From the NCBI RefSeq assembly GCF_037176765.1, contig NC_090034.1, forward strand, positions 94,352,500-94,416,499: 64,000 nt of DNA, given 5' to 3'. The notes beneath the pieces were generated by a model that was not told where the DNA came from, did not search any database, and saw only the letters and a program-made list of their open reading frames with translations. Made by a program: the position numbers and the translations under genes. This DNA is from Anolis sagrei. Lineage: Eukaryota > Chordata > Lepidosauria > Squamata > Anolidae. Shown one piece after another: positions 32,975 through 44,600 of this stretch. How positions within the stretch are numbered: the stretch's first letter is position 1; each line of letters starts with the position of its first letter.

Positions 32975-33625
32975 CAAAAGATCATGGAAGGTATTTTGTG
33001 GGCCATCCAGTCCAACCCCCTGCCAAGAAGCAGGAAAATTGCATTTAAAGCACCCCTGACAGATGGCCATCCAATCTCTGCTTAAAAGCATCCAAAGAAG
33101 GAACCTCTACCTGACCGGAGGGCAGAGAATTTCACTGCTGAATAGCTCTCAAAGTTAGGAAGTTTTTCCTAATGTTCAGGTGGAATCTCCTTTCCTGTAA
33201 TTTCAGGCCATTGGTCTGTGTTCCTGTAGCTTGAAGCCATTATTCCTCATCCTAGTCTCCAGGGCAACAGAAAACAAGCTTGCTCCCTCCTCCCTATGAC
33301 TTCCCCTCATGTATTTATACATTGCCCTCATCATGTCTTCTCTCAGCCTTCTCTTCTTCAGGCTAAACATGCCCAGCTCTTTAAGCTGCTCCTCATAGGG
33401 CTTGTTCTCCAGTTTTAAGTTATATCCATCCTCTGGTGCAGTGTCCAGAATTGGACACAGTATTCCAGGTGTGATCTAACCAAGGCATAATAGAGGGGTA
33501 GCATCTGTTTTCTATCCAGCCTATTGTTGACAATGTGGGAGACGGACTTCCCACAGGTTCCCCTTCCTATCATTTTGGGTGTCATGTTTGTCCTTATATC
33601 CCTCATTAAGACGTGGATTAAAAGC
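32975..33625 (-). repeat. CR1 LINE 3' fragment, minus strand
   Basis: On the plus strand it starts GGGCCATCCAGTCCAACCCC, the reverse of the CR1 3' end. A minus-strand frame has LPLYYALVRSHLEYCVQFWT (33480-33430), the usual CR1 post-RT segment. Confidence 0.83.
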
Positions 33626-34109
33626 ATCAATGTTATGATACCACTCTTTTTGGGAATCTTCCCCTTCTGTCTGTAGAGGAGATCCAGTTTAATGGTTCAT
33701 TAAAACTGTTTCTTCTCTAGAGGACATAGGAGCTGCAGGCATGCACTCCCTCCTTGCAGCACACAGCTCTCCAAAGCATTTTAGGAAGGAATCCCAGTAT
33801 CCAGGGAAGGAAGATGGATCAACCTGGAGGTATCCTAACCTATGATTCCTTTAAAAAGCCCTATCTCCTCTCTTGATTTAGAGGCATTGGTATAGTGCCC
33901 CCCCCCCCCACCTTGTGCTTCTCTTTGTAGTGGTTGCATCCCACCATGAACTCCACATGTAACTGAAAGATGCCAGTTTTAGACAGCCACTGTTATTACG
34001 GACTTCTGAACCAACTGAACAAGCCAAAGGCAAACATCCATAACAAATCTATGCACAAGCCTACTGTGTTCCTGGGATGCACTTTTTACAGATGGGTTTG
34101 AATTTCTAC
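33626..34109. other. Unassigned sequence
   Basis: No gene or repeat family recognised. A C run lies at 33899-33908. 34010-34109 resembles 5765-5880. Confidence 0.4.
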
Positions 34110-36165
34110 TTTCAGCAATTCTACTTTACGGTCACAGCACTATACAGACTTGGTATTCTCAAAAGGGGAGTATGGGCGACAGCAGATTGAAATCTGACAT
34201 TTCTCACAATTGACCTTGAGTCTCATGCAATTTGGTACATAAAGCACCCTGGATAATATTTACAATTTATCAGAAATGGGAAACTTGGGTGGGACAGAGG
34301 ATTATTTCCAACACTATGGGTATTGATGTGTGTGTGCGCCTGTTATTTCATTATTTTTTATTTCCTTTTTTATGCGAATTTCATCATGGCAGAATCTAAG
34401 GCACTTCTATACCAATTCTATTGTTTTTGTTGCAATTTGAAATCACATCCTTCATTAAAACGAAATCAGTTATTTCTTTTATATATATATATATAATCTG
34501 TTTTCTTCATTGAACTAATTATGCTATCTTCCTGTTACTCCTCCTTCTCTTTGAATTATTGTATTTCCATAAAAACCCATTTAACATATTGAAATATGTT
34601 CATAGAAACTGTAAAATACATAAAATTGACCTTGGAGAAAGTGGGGAGTTTATACCCCATAAAAATATTCTGGGGAAAGGATTCTGATGTGTGACCTCCA
34701 TATCATGAATTATGCTGGGTTTCATGGAACATTATTGTGATGCAATTTAAAGAAGCTTCCTTTCACTGCAAGATTGTTCATTGATCCACTGCCAGATAGA
34801 TTCAACTGAAAAAGGATGCCTTGGTTGAAATCCTGTCTCCCTGCTGTCACTATAGGGATCTTTCTCTGAACCCCATGCATTTCCATACAGAATTCCAACC
34901 CCTTCAATGCCAAATATGTGCGCTTATTAAAATAGAGTTGCAAGAAGGGAAGACAGACAGTACAAGAACATCTGGCATGCATTTCAGTAAATCCAGGGTG
35001 GGCATACACATGCCTTTAACAAAATCCCTGTTATGGAGGTTGCATTCTTTAGGTGTGAGAGAACTTGGGAGGGGTGAGGGTTACAAGATCTTTGTTAAAT
35101 CTGATAGGATAAAGAGGAAGAAGAAACAAAATGCATTTAGGTGGTAAAAAGGCTAGAAAACTCTCAACTAAGAAAACCTTATTAAATTCCACAGGTCATT
35201 GTAATACATGTACACATAGGCAAACAGATTTCAATATAGATAAGAGTGGAGATGGAAAAGTAGGTGGGAGAAGCACCTGCAAGAAGCAGATGGAGAAAAT
35301 GGCAGATCAACAAACACTTTTCTCCTCCACTGTAGGAGGGAACTGTAGGAACTATGGTGTGCCATCTAATGATAGTACCATATCATTTAATCTAGTAGAA
35401 GAACATCCCACTGTTATTGGTTTTTTTGTGGTATATTTTAAAGTAAATATGCTACCGTGAAGGAGGCATTGGAATCCCAAAACACAGATCTAAGGGTGAC
35501 ACTTTTGCCAACCTATAGAGTGTACTTCACTAGATGAACCATTGTGATGACTCAACCTTGGGTAGTTTCCTTTGATTTCAGATCAATTGACTGCCTTCTG
35601 AACAAATGGCAGAGAACACATTGAAGTCACTTCTCCTGCTAAATAGATCACTAGACTGTGATTTTAATAAGGATGGTAAACGTATTCAAAGACAAGTTAT
35701 CAAAAACCAGACTCCAAAAGGATGTACTCCATAGTCCCCAGCTCTATAGGTATTAATTTAGTGAGCCCAAGTTGATCTTATTCTTAGTTTCAAGCCACCT
35801 TTCATTGAACTCCCTGGAATGTTGCACAAGCACCATACACACCTCAGATCTCGGGATGACCACACATTCATTAGCATAATCCCTCCATATTGCCCTCAGA
35901 AACCACGCAGACCTTATAGTGGTCTTACGAAAGTGCTGCTGGTCCCCCCCCCGTTTTTCCTGATATGGCCTATTTTATTCCTTGGAATGTCTCCTCACCG
36001 CTAGTGCCAAATCGGACCCGCTCTTTGGGGTCTCCATTGAAATTACGAACATCCTGAACACCCTTCTGTTTTCCTGACTCACATTCATTTTATTGACCAG
36101 AGCAGAGATATGAAATCCATTTTCAGCCCATTATCTATTACCCCCCTAATGAATAACTATGTTTT

Positions 36166-36240
36166 ATTGATTAGCCCATTGGCCGTATTAAGTATTTGAC
36201 AAACACATTCAACACATACACATCATCATAACCCACAGTA
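36166..36240 (-). repeat. LINE 3' end fragment
   Basis: TTTTATTGATTAGCCCATTG matches the 3' end of the element at 22601. Confidence 0.55.
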
Positions 36241-36783
36241 TTCCTTTCTGCACACCCTTCTTCTGGGCAAGTCAATTAATGGACACAAATCTGCAAAATA
36301 ATGCAGTGTCAGTTTATTAAATTTCCTACCATGACTAGATCCAACTAGTAATGACAATGGACAGAACTCAGACGAAACAGAGAGTGGATCCTAGCCAGCC
36401 CATTGACAGACCAATTACAGACGCTAATACAGCAATGTGCCTTTGTTTTGAAGAGCTGTTGAAGTGCTATAAATAAAACTGTATGTTCACAATCATGGTG
36501 TGTCAGTTTTTTGGATTGCTGTCACTGCTGACATCCTCTTTGGCCGAGGAGTATAAGGCCTCTGATCTTGCCTTTATCCCGTCTGTGCCTCACTCAGTCC
36601 TTGGCAGCAAAAAATGCTGGGCTCCAAACTTGCAGCCCTTTTGGCAGCTTTGTTATATATAATGATTTTATATGTATATATAAATCCCTGTTGATGTGAC
36701 TGAACAAAGAATGATTTTCAATACAGAGTTCCTCCCTCCCCCCCCCCCCCCCCCCGTCCGCCTATTTGGTCTTTCTTCTCCAG

Positions 36784-36816
36784 GTGACACTTTAGTGACA
36801 TACTACAAGAGGGGAG
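36784..36816 (+). pseudogene. Exon 5 stump of the decayed paralog
   Basis: After TTCTCCAG it reads GDTLVTYYKRG, closest to gene A, then joins GAGACATGGGTT, which is also found at 31859. Confidence 0.7.
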
Positions 36817-38624
36817 ACATGGGTTGGTGCCAGACCCAAGTGTTGACATCGTCCCAAAGTTTGGAGATACTACCAGGATTTGGAGTATCCCTATCTTTGA
36901 TTACATAGGACAAAGCTGCATGAAGGCGGATTCCCTCAAGTCAAACAGGTGTTGCGTATACTGGATTGGCCCAGCGATGTGTTACAAAGGTATCCCCTTC
37001 AAAGGGGAAGGGAGTTCTGGTTGCCTAAGGATGCCAAATCCAGTGGGCCACTTGGATGCCCCCCTTTCCTCCCCTCCCTTACCTTCCCTGTCATCTTGTC
37101 ACCCAGCCAACCTCAACATAGGAAAAGGCTAATCGGTGGGACTTATCTCACAGCCAAAGCCACACAGATAGAGGTGTACAAGCACAGGTAGGGTCCAGGT
37201 ATGCCATTGACAAAATCAAACAGAAGCGGTTATGGGTCTATAGGATGGATTATAGTCTTGCTGTGGTACTTCCTTCCTCTTTATAAGCATAAGGGAAAAA
37301 CCAAAACAGAACATACGTAATTTGAGGGGAAAGCGGAAATCTCTCCTTCTTATGGTTCACTTGTAAACTTTCAAACTAGTAGAAACTAGGCAGGGGTTTT
37401 GGGATACCCTATCTGTATTTCTCCCTACATTGTGTCTTGTCCAGCAACTGTTTGGAGCCCCTCCCATTTCCTTCAACTGCTGTTTCGCTGACCATTAAGT
37501 GGTCAACCATCAAGACACAAATACAGTGTGTTTTCTGTATTACATAGACTGTTCTGAGGAGCTACTCAGTGGCAGAAAGCCAGTTAATAATGTGGTGCAT
37601 GTTACAATGGCTATGAATGTGGATGAAGGCTGCAACAGATAACAGGCCACCTATCGTCATGGTATCCATGCCATTGGATTAGATCCTCTTTTTGTGACGA
37701 TTCTGCATTGGTCGCTGTGCACTGATACCCACACATAAGACATCTTTGCACACAGGCATCTTTCAAACAAACCAAAATCAACCAAAGTCCCAGGGTGATT
37801 GACAAGTTACGACTGGACTGTGAAATCTGGAAGTTCCTGGCTACAAAGTGGTCCATAGGTGGTGGACATGGACTTATCCACCACAAAGACTCTATCTATG
37901 GAAGACAACCATACTTGGCCATGAGTGATTGTTTATCATGATCCCTCTTCATTGCTCTTGGGCACTCATTATCTTCTCATGGTAATGACCAGGAAGAATT
38001 AACTATGACAGATCTGAGGACCATGGACTACGTTTGGCTATTTTCATTTTTCATTTTTTCTGTTGCTAGAGAAATTGTTGTAGCAGCACTGTATGGAAAG
38101 GATATATATTAGCCAGTTTTCTATCCTGGTTTGGTATTTTTAGTAACCACACTTTGCAATCCCAGCACTATATAGATTTAGTATTCTCCAGAGAAGCTGG
38201 ATTATGATTTGGTGGAGGGCAGGTTGAAATCAGATTTTACACATAATTGGCCTTGGGCCTCGCTCAGTTTGGTACATCAAACACCCTGGAGTTTATCAGA
38301 ATTGGGTGGTGCTGAGAATCATTTCCAATACTATGGGTATATGTGTGTAAGTTTTAACTTGATTAATTTTGTTTCATTTCCTATCTGCTCTTTTAAAAAT
38401 TAGAGATTTCATCATGGCAGAATCTAATAGGCCCTTGTTCTCTTTTTTTTAACTGCTTACAATCACCTCCACCAGGTTTAATCATTTGTAAATTCTTTAT
38501 AGGTTTGTTTTGGTTCCATTCGCTTCATTAAAGTTTAATTAAAGGAATTATGGCCTCCTCCTCTTCACATTAGCTTTATTTCCATTAAAAAAAAACCTTT
38601 AACAGTTTGAAATATTTCCATGCA
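36817..38624. other. Upstream region of gene C
   Basis: Collinear with 10007-12009 and 13279-13551 of the gene B upstream region, without the two LTRs and the L1. 38440-38624 matches 21310-21480. No gene seen. Confidence 0.65.
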
Positions 38625-38811
38625 TGAAATTGATTGCAATCGTCAAAGTATGTGATTTCTCAGATAAGCTGTGACTGGTCATTAGAACTTCCCCGATTCC
38701 TTTAAAAGAGCAGCTGGAGAGCACCTGGCACTCTCTAGTCCTTGGTCATAAGTGGGCTAAGAGATCTGCACCAAAGAGGACTGGAATTGCCCAGCTAAGA
38801 AGTCCCAAGTG
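38625..38811 (+). promoter_or_regulatory. Probable gene C promoter and non-coding exon 1
   Basis: It matches the gene B block. TGACTGGTCATTAG replaces the inverted CCAAT word, the TATA-like box is CCTTTAAAAGAG (38699-38710), and the end is CCAAGTG|GTGAGG (38811/38812). The alternative GT downstream in B is not conserved here, which supports the GTGAGG donor. Confidence 0.45.
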
Positions 38812-39204
38812 GTGAGGTGTCTGTTTCTTTGCTCCTTCCTCACTTTTACTGTGTAAGTGCATGAACATTTCCAGAAATGTAAACAGTAAGTAAATGAGGA
38901 TGTAAGGGGTTCAGTGTTTTAGAATTTATTTTGGGATCTGGGTTGCAAAGTGGACTTGGGGGTTGGGGCCAAAGGAGGGGAGTTCATGGCCAATAAAAAT
39001 TTCTAGGTAGAGGAGTTTCACTGTGTCCTCCCCAGTGTCATGAATTTTATTTGGTTTCATAGATCATTGTTCTGACTCAATTCAAGGCAGCTTCTTTAAC
39101 CTTCTACACTGATCGACTACTGGATTCACCTGAAAAGGTTTGTCTTGGATGAAATCCTCCGCCCCCTGCTTTCTCTTTACATGAGAGTGGAGAGGGGAAA
39201 GTTC

Positions 39205-39904
39205 AAATCCCAAGGTCAATGCCCACTAAACACAATATTTTTCTTGGTCATAGGGGGTTCTGTGTGCCAAATTTGGTTCAGTAGCATCATTGATGGAATT
39301 CAGAATGCTCTTTGATTGTAGATGAACTATACATTCCAGTAACCACAACCTCCAAATGATAAAATAATCCCCCCACAAACCCAACCAGCAGGCCCGTAAC
39401 CAGGATTTCGATTTGGGGGGGGGGCTGAGTTTTCTTTTCGGGGGGGGGGGTTGGGGGGCTGAGTTTCGGGGGGGGGGGGCTGAGTCTGAGTGAAAGAGGG
39501 TCTAGCCTAGCAAACCTTTTGTATCATTACCCCAATACCCCCATGCATATGGGATATATTGAGGATGGTGATCAGATCATGATATGAATAAACATAACAG
39601 TTTAAATAATGCACCAGTAAGGCCTTTTTGCGAACCACCATAAGAATTTCGGGGGGGGGGGGTGAAGCCCCTCAAGCCCCCCCCCCCCCCGCTACATGCC
39701 TGCCAACCAGTATTCAAATTTGGGCATATCAGGTATTTGTGCCAAATTTGGTCCAATGAATGAAAATACATCCTGCATATCAGGTATTTACATTATGCTT
39801 CAGAACAATAGCCAAACGACAGTTATGAAGTAGCAACAAAAATAATGTTATGTTTGGGGGTCACCATTAAGGGGTCGTGGCATTTGGAAGGTTGAGTAAC
39901 ACTG
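39205..39904 (-). mobile_element. SPIN-like hAT, gene C copy
   Basis: Right end GGTTGAGTAACACTG, matching 23695-23709 of the gene B copy. It is interrupted by the poly-G hAT at 39389-39702. The left part is deleted relative to gene B. Confidence 0.7.
39389..39702 (+). mobile_element. Short non-autonomous hAT-like element with poly-G tracts (copy 2)
   Basis: It begins CAGGCCCGTAACC and ends GCTACATGCCTG. A perfect 8-bp target duplication CCAACCAG lies at 39381-39388 and 39703-39710. The matching site upstream of gene B (23538-23545) is empty. Several G and C runs lie near both ends. Confidence 0.87.
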
Positions 39905-40098
39905 CATTAGAGTGTACATAGGTAGAAGGAGCATTGTCATGAGCCAGTTCTGGCAGATTCCTTTGACTTCAGATCAGTTGACTGACTGCTGAACAAATTC
40001 AGATAGGAGAGAAAACTCCGAAGACATGGTTTTGGAATAACTTATTCGGTTGTAAAAAATCACATGCCTACTAAAAGCATGTGAATTTATAGACTTGA

Positions 40099-41346
40099 CT
40101 AGCTGTCCCCTGCCACACGTTGCTGTGGCCCAGTCTGTTGATCTGGAAAATAAAGTAATGAGAAAGTATTGGTTTCTAATATATGTAATTTATTTCTGTT
40201 TGTTGATAAACAGTATTTTTTGCTGTTTCTTTGTCAGTGTTGATGTGGAGATTGTCTGATTTGCCTACTCTGGAACATGCAACATATCATTGTCCTTCTT
40301 TAGGGGTCCCTTTCAAATCTAGGATACTATATCTCTCTCTCTGTGTGTGTGAGAATCATATATATTTATCTATATCTATGGCTGGATGGCTCTGTCAGGA
40401 GGACTTTGATTATGTTTTCTTGCCCTGATGGAGTTGGATTGGATGGCCTTAAGTATTTTCTGTTGGTCACGGGGGTTCTGTGTGGGAAGTTTTCCCCAAT
40501 TCTGTCGTTGGTAGGCAGGCCCGTAGTCAGGATTTCGTTTCGGGGGGGGGGGGGGGGGCTGAATTTTTTTCAGGGGTGGTTTCGGGGGGGCTGAGTTTTG
40601 GAGGGGGGCTGAGTCTGAGTGAAAGAGGGTCTACCCTAGCAAACCTTTTGTATCATTACCCCAATACCCCCATGCATATGGGATATTTTGAATATGGTGA
40701 TCAGATCATGATATGAATAAACATAACAGTTTAAGTAATGCACCAGTAAGGCCTTTTCGCGAACCACCATGAGAATTTCAGGCGGGGGGGGGGGGGGGGC
40801 TGAAGCCCCCCGAGCCCCCCCCCCCGGCTACATGCCTGTTGGTAGGGTTCAGAATGCTCTTTGATTGTAGAGGAACTATAAACTACAACTTCCAAATGTC
40901 AGGGTCTATTTTCCCCAAACTCCATCTGAGTTCATATTTGGGCATATGGAATATTCGTGCCAAGTTTGGTCCAGATCCATCATTGTTTGAGTCCACAGTG
41001 CTCTCTGGATGTAGGTGAACTACAACTCCCAAACTTAAAAAAACCAAAAAAACCAATGAACAAAATGTCAATGGCCACCAAATCCTTCTGGTGTTTTGTG
41101 CTGGTCATGGGAGTCCTGTGTGCCACGTTTAGTTCAATTCCATCACTGGTGGAGTGCAGAATGCTCTTTGATTGTAAGTAAACTATAAGTTCCAGCAACT
41201 CCCAAATGACAAAATCATATATTTTTGAGTGATGGTCACTCCTTGTGTTGTGAGACGTTTTGTTGCCAAATTTGGTGTGATTTCGTTCATTGGTTCTTTT
41301 GTTTTTATGGAACTCATTATGCAGAGAGCATTTATATATATATAGA
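40099..41346 (-). mobile_element. Helitron in gene C intron 1, minus strand
   Basis: Read on the minus strand it begins TCTATATATATAAATGC and ends GCCACAGCAACGTGTGGCAG followed by GGGACAGCTAG, with a short hairpin near the 3' end. It lies between A (40098) and T (41347). Gene B intron 1 keeps the uninterrupted A|T at 23905/23906. Inside are a CR1-like scrap (near 40380-40450), SPIN-like interior sequence, and the poly-G hAT at 40516-40838. Confidence 0.85.
40516..40838 (+). mobile_element. Short non-autonomous hAT-like element with poly-G tracts (copy 3)
   Basis: It begins CAGGCCCGTAGTC and ends GGCTACATGCCTG. A perfect 8-bp target duplication TTGGTAGG lies at 40508-40515 and 40839-40846. 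It is inserted into the Helitron at 40099-41346. Confidence 0.87.
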
Positions 41347-41601
41347 TTGCATACTTAGACTTGGCAACATTACATGCAAAGGGCTTAAGAAAGTAGTACG
41401 AAATAAAAGTCCTAATGATTTTAATAGATCGACTCCAAGTATGAAAGAAATCTGGTACCAACGGAATCTAGAACCAATGGATTGCACTTACTTGTAAACT
41501 TTTAAACTCCTATTTGACTTGTACATGTTCAATTTGATGTCTAATATCAATATCATCACAGATCCTTCTGACCTCAATTCCTTAAGATGTTGCCAATCAT
41601 T

Positions 41602-41653
41602 ATGAAGACTTTGCCAGGATACTTCCTCATCTTTGCATTTCTAATGAGTCAAG
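41602..41653 (+). CDS. Gene C signal-peptide exon
   Basis: ATG to G|GTAACT. 17 residues plus one base. Confidence 0.8.
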
Positions 41654-44600
41654 GTAACTGATTTGTATCTTTTCTCAATTTGAAAAAAAAATAGTAATCT
41701 TTCTTCCTGCCCCAGTCACCCACAAAGATTTCAACACTATTCTTAATTTGATGTTCCAACTAGGAATTGTAATTCATGCAAATGTACTGGAAGTAATATT
41801 TTGGCATTGGAATCAGGACATTTTCTCTAAAACTGACTGGGCAGAAGTATTGCTTTTTTTGATTTTTTTCACCCCCCAGGAAATACGTTTTTCATGGAAG
41901 AATAGGTGTATGTGCATTAACAGAAAATATTTTACTCACTTTTAAGACTGCCAATTATAGCTTGTGGTTTAAACAGTCAATAGATATGGCCACACCTAAC
42001 CCTGTTGAGGAAGATCTCTGTTGTTGTATACAACAAAAACGAAGCAGAATAAAACAGTTGCTCATATTGTGCAGGCGGATATGGATTTGTTTCCTTCCCT
42101 TCTTTTCAGGTGAACCTCTGAAATGTGAAACATGTAACCAGGATGGCCTTACGTGTAGAGGACCGCATTGGCCCTGTGACGATCACTTCAAAACCTGTGT
42201 TGTAGTATTAGTTGAACACACACATTGTGAGTCTTCTGTTCAGATAAATGCATTTCCTGATATTTCAATAAAATATTTAGGACCCCATAAGAGAGTAAAG
42301 AAAGGGGAATTCATTAAGATCATAATACTGGAAGTCCTGGTAACAGAACCAGCTGGTGCAGTTGACTACATGATTAGTAAAACATAACTGCTTGTGAATG
42401 TTCTTTTGTCCAATGTTGCAAAGCAAGTATTCTCCATCTCCATATGCCCCATCCCTCCTCCACTCCACACCTGAAACTTGCTGTCATGGTTGTACAGGGA
42501 CCAAATGTAGAGGAAGGGGGGCATTATGGAGTCACACGGCTCTAACTGTAGTTTTCTGATATGACCTACTACACATGGTGGTGGTCTTTTTGGATTGAAG
42601 AAAAATGCATTATTTGCTGCTTGGGGGAAGGGGAAGTTGGCCCCTATAAGAGATACGTGGAATGTGATGTTTGTTGAAATTGGCTGACTCAAGGAAGGCA
42701 TGGATCAGTGAGAATTTATATTTCTCTACTTTGAGTAAGTGAATTGCTTGTTTGCAGATGGAAAACCTCAACTGAGAACAGTAAAAACCTGCGAGCACAC
42801 ACGTTTGTGCAACAGGAGTATGAGTTATCTGAATATGGGTCAAGGGAGATATGAACGGTCAAGTATCGTCTGTTGTATAGGGGAGGCCTGCAAGACTGCT
42901 GTTCCCCGATGTAAGTATTCTGGAGGTTGACTTTTCTTTAGGTCTGGAATGCACCCTTCCAAAAATGGTTGGGCAACAGTTTGCAGGGGCACTGAAATCA
43001 GCAGCTGAGCGAAGAAAAGAAGGCTGTCTAGTTCCAATCATTGCTTTAGGTGGAGTCCCATGAGGACCTCTTTCAAAGCAATAGGAACTCTCTTTTTCTG
43101 ATGACAAGCAACACTGAGGTTGAACTGCCATTCTTTGGGTAAATCCAAGAGGACCATTTGATTGCTTTCCTTCAGAGATCATCTGCAATATTCAGAGGAG
43201 CACATGGTAGGGAAGATTTTGCTCTCAAGTGCAATGCACTCTTATGACTCACAAGGCCAAGTGACTGATGTAACCTGGCCTTGAAAAGCTCACTAAATCC
43301 ATTGGTGTTGGAAAATACGTGCTTCTAATGGAGCTCCCCAAACTAGTTTGTTGATAGAGGCCTCTTCTCCATATTTCTGTTAATCTGGGGCCATTGTGGA
43401 GCAGCCTCTGTTCCCTGATACACACACATAGACATACCTTTTGTAGTGTCAGCAGAGAACAAAAGGATAGCTATACCTCTTCTCCATACAAGCTTTTCAT
43501 CCAAGTGCCTCCTGCTGCATGTCCATCAACATGAAAAGAGCTGGAGGTGTATCCATCCCCCACCAGTTTTGACTGTAGCTGTTGGCCTTTTCATGAGTGC
43601 ATTATATGTCCTCTGAAATTTTGCAATGACCTGAGCTTTCTGAAATTATGTGTGGATGCAGACTCTAGTGATCCTGCATATACTTTGTACTCCATCCTGT
43701 ACACATATCCATTCGGAAATATACCCTTCTATATGGGTATCCAGTTAGGATTTTTATCTCATTTGGGAAAATGGGGTTGATGTTTGATTGCTCACATAGC
43801 CTGGCTTGATGGGATAAATCAGAGATACCATTTTTACATGCACATATGATAAACTCCTTTTATTGTCTTTCAGTCCAACCAGAGCTCATCAAACCCAATG
43901 GGAAGTCCTGCCCGGCCTGCTTTGCCCCCAACACTACTGGGTGTGGAACCGCCAGAGTAGATTGTTCTGGAAACGAGGACTTCTGCTTGAATACAATGCA
44001 AAGAATTTCAGTAGGTAATACCAAATTTTAAGTTTTCCAAGGACTATGAGCTGGTATCACATAATGGACCTATGTAAAGCAAGGTATTTGTGAGGTAAAT
44101 GATGAAGAGTTTCAGACTTAGTAAGGAGCCCCTGGTGGTGCAGTAGGTTAAACCGCTGAGCTGCTAAACTTGTTGACCGAGAGGTCGCAGATTTGAATCC
44201 TGGGAGCGGCGTGAGCTTCAGCTGTCAGCCCCAGCTTCTGCCAGCCTAGTAGGTCGAAAACATGCAAATGTGAGTAGATCAATAGATACTGCTCCAGCGG
44301 GAAGGTAACGGCACTCCATGCAGTCATGCTGGCCACATGAACTTGGAGGTGTCTATGGACAACACCAGCTCTTCAGGTTAGAAATGGAGATGAGCACCAA
44401 CCCCAGAGTCAGACATTACTGGACTTAATGTCAGTGGAAAACCTTTACCTTTACCTTTGCCTGCCTCAGTTAACAAAGCCTCTGATAAAGAAGCTCCTTT
44501 TTACATTGCTTTTTTGAGCCTCACATTCTTCCTTGACCTCTATGAATGTGGCATTTGGGGGGTAGAGAAGAAAAGCTGTCTCCGGAATCCCTTACTGAGA

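Larger units (their letters stand above)
34110..36816 (+). pseudogene. Decayed fourth paralog between genes B and C
   Basis: 34110-34440 matches the repeated block upstream of gene C (38090-38430). 34520-34860 matches the intron 1 region of B (TTTCATGGAACATTATTGTG), but the non-coding exon is gone. 35530-35610 resembles 23740-23810. 36690-36783 is the end of intron 4, followed by an exon 5 stump at 36784-36816 that reads GDTLVTYYKRG and then breaks into foreign sequence. Coding exons 1-4 are absent. This is a deletion-ridden relic, not a gene. Confidence 0.6.

Noticed and set aside
35819-36004. 61-codon plus-strand frame with a hydrophobic end
   Set aside because: It is short, without homology or splice context; treated as chance.
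41962-42387. 141-codon frame covering gene C exon 2
   Set aside because: As a gene it is wrong: the real exon is 42110-42226, bounded by a good acceptor and GTGAGT. The open extension is kept only as a finding.
44128-44200. A tRNA gene
   Set aside because: The tRNA-like head belongs to a SINE with a long tail and many copies; it lacks a full cloverleaf.
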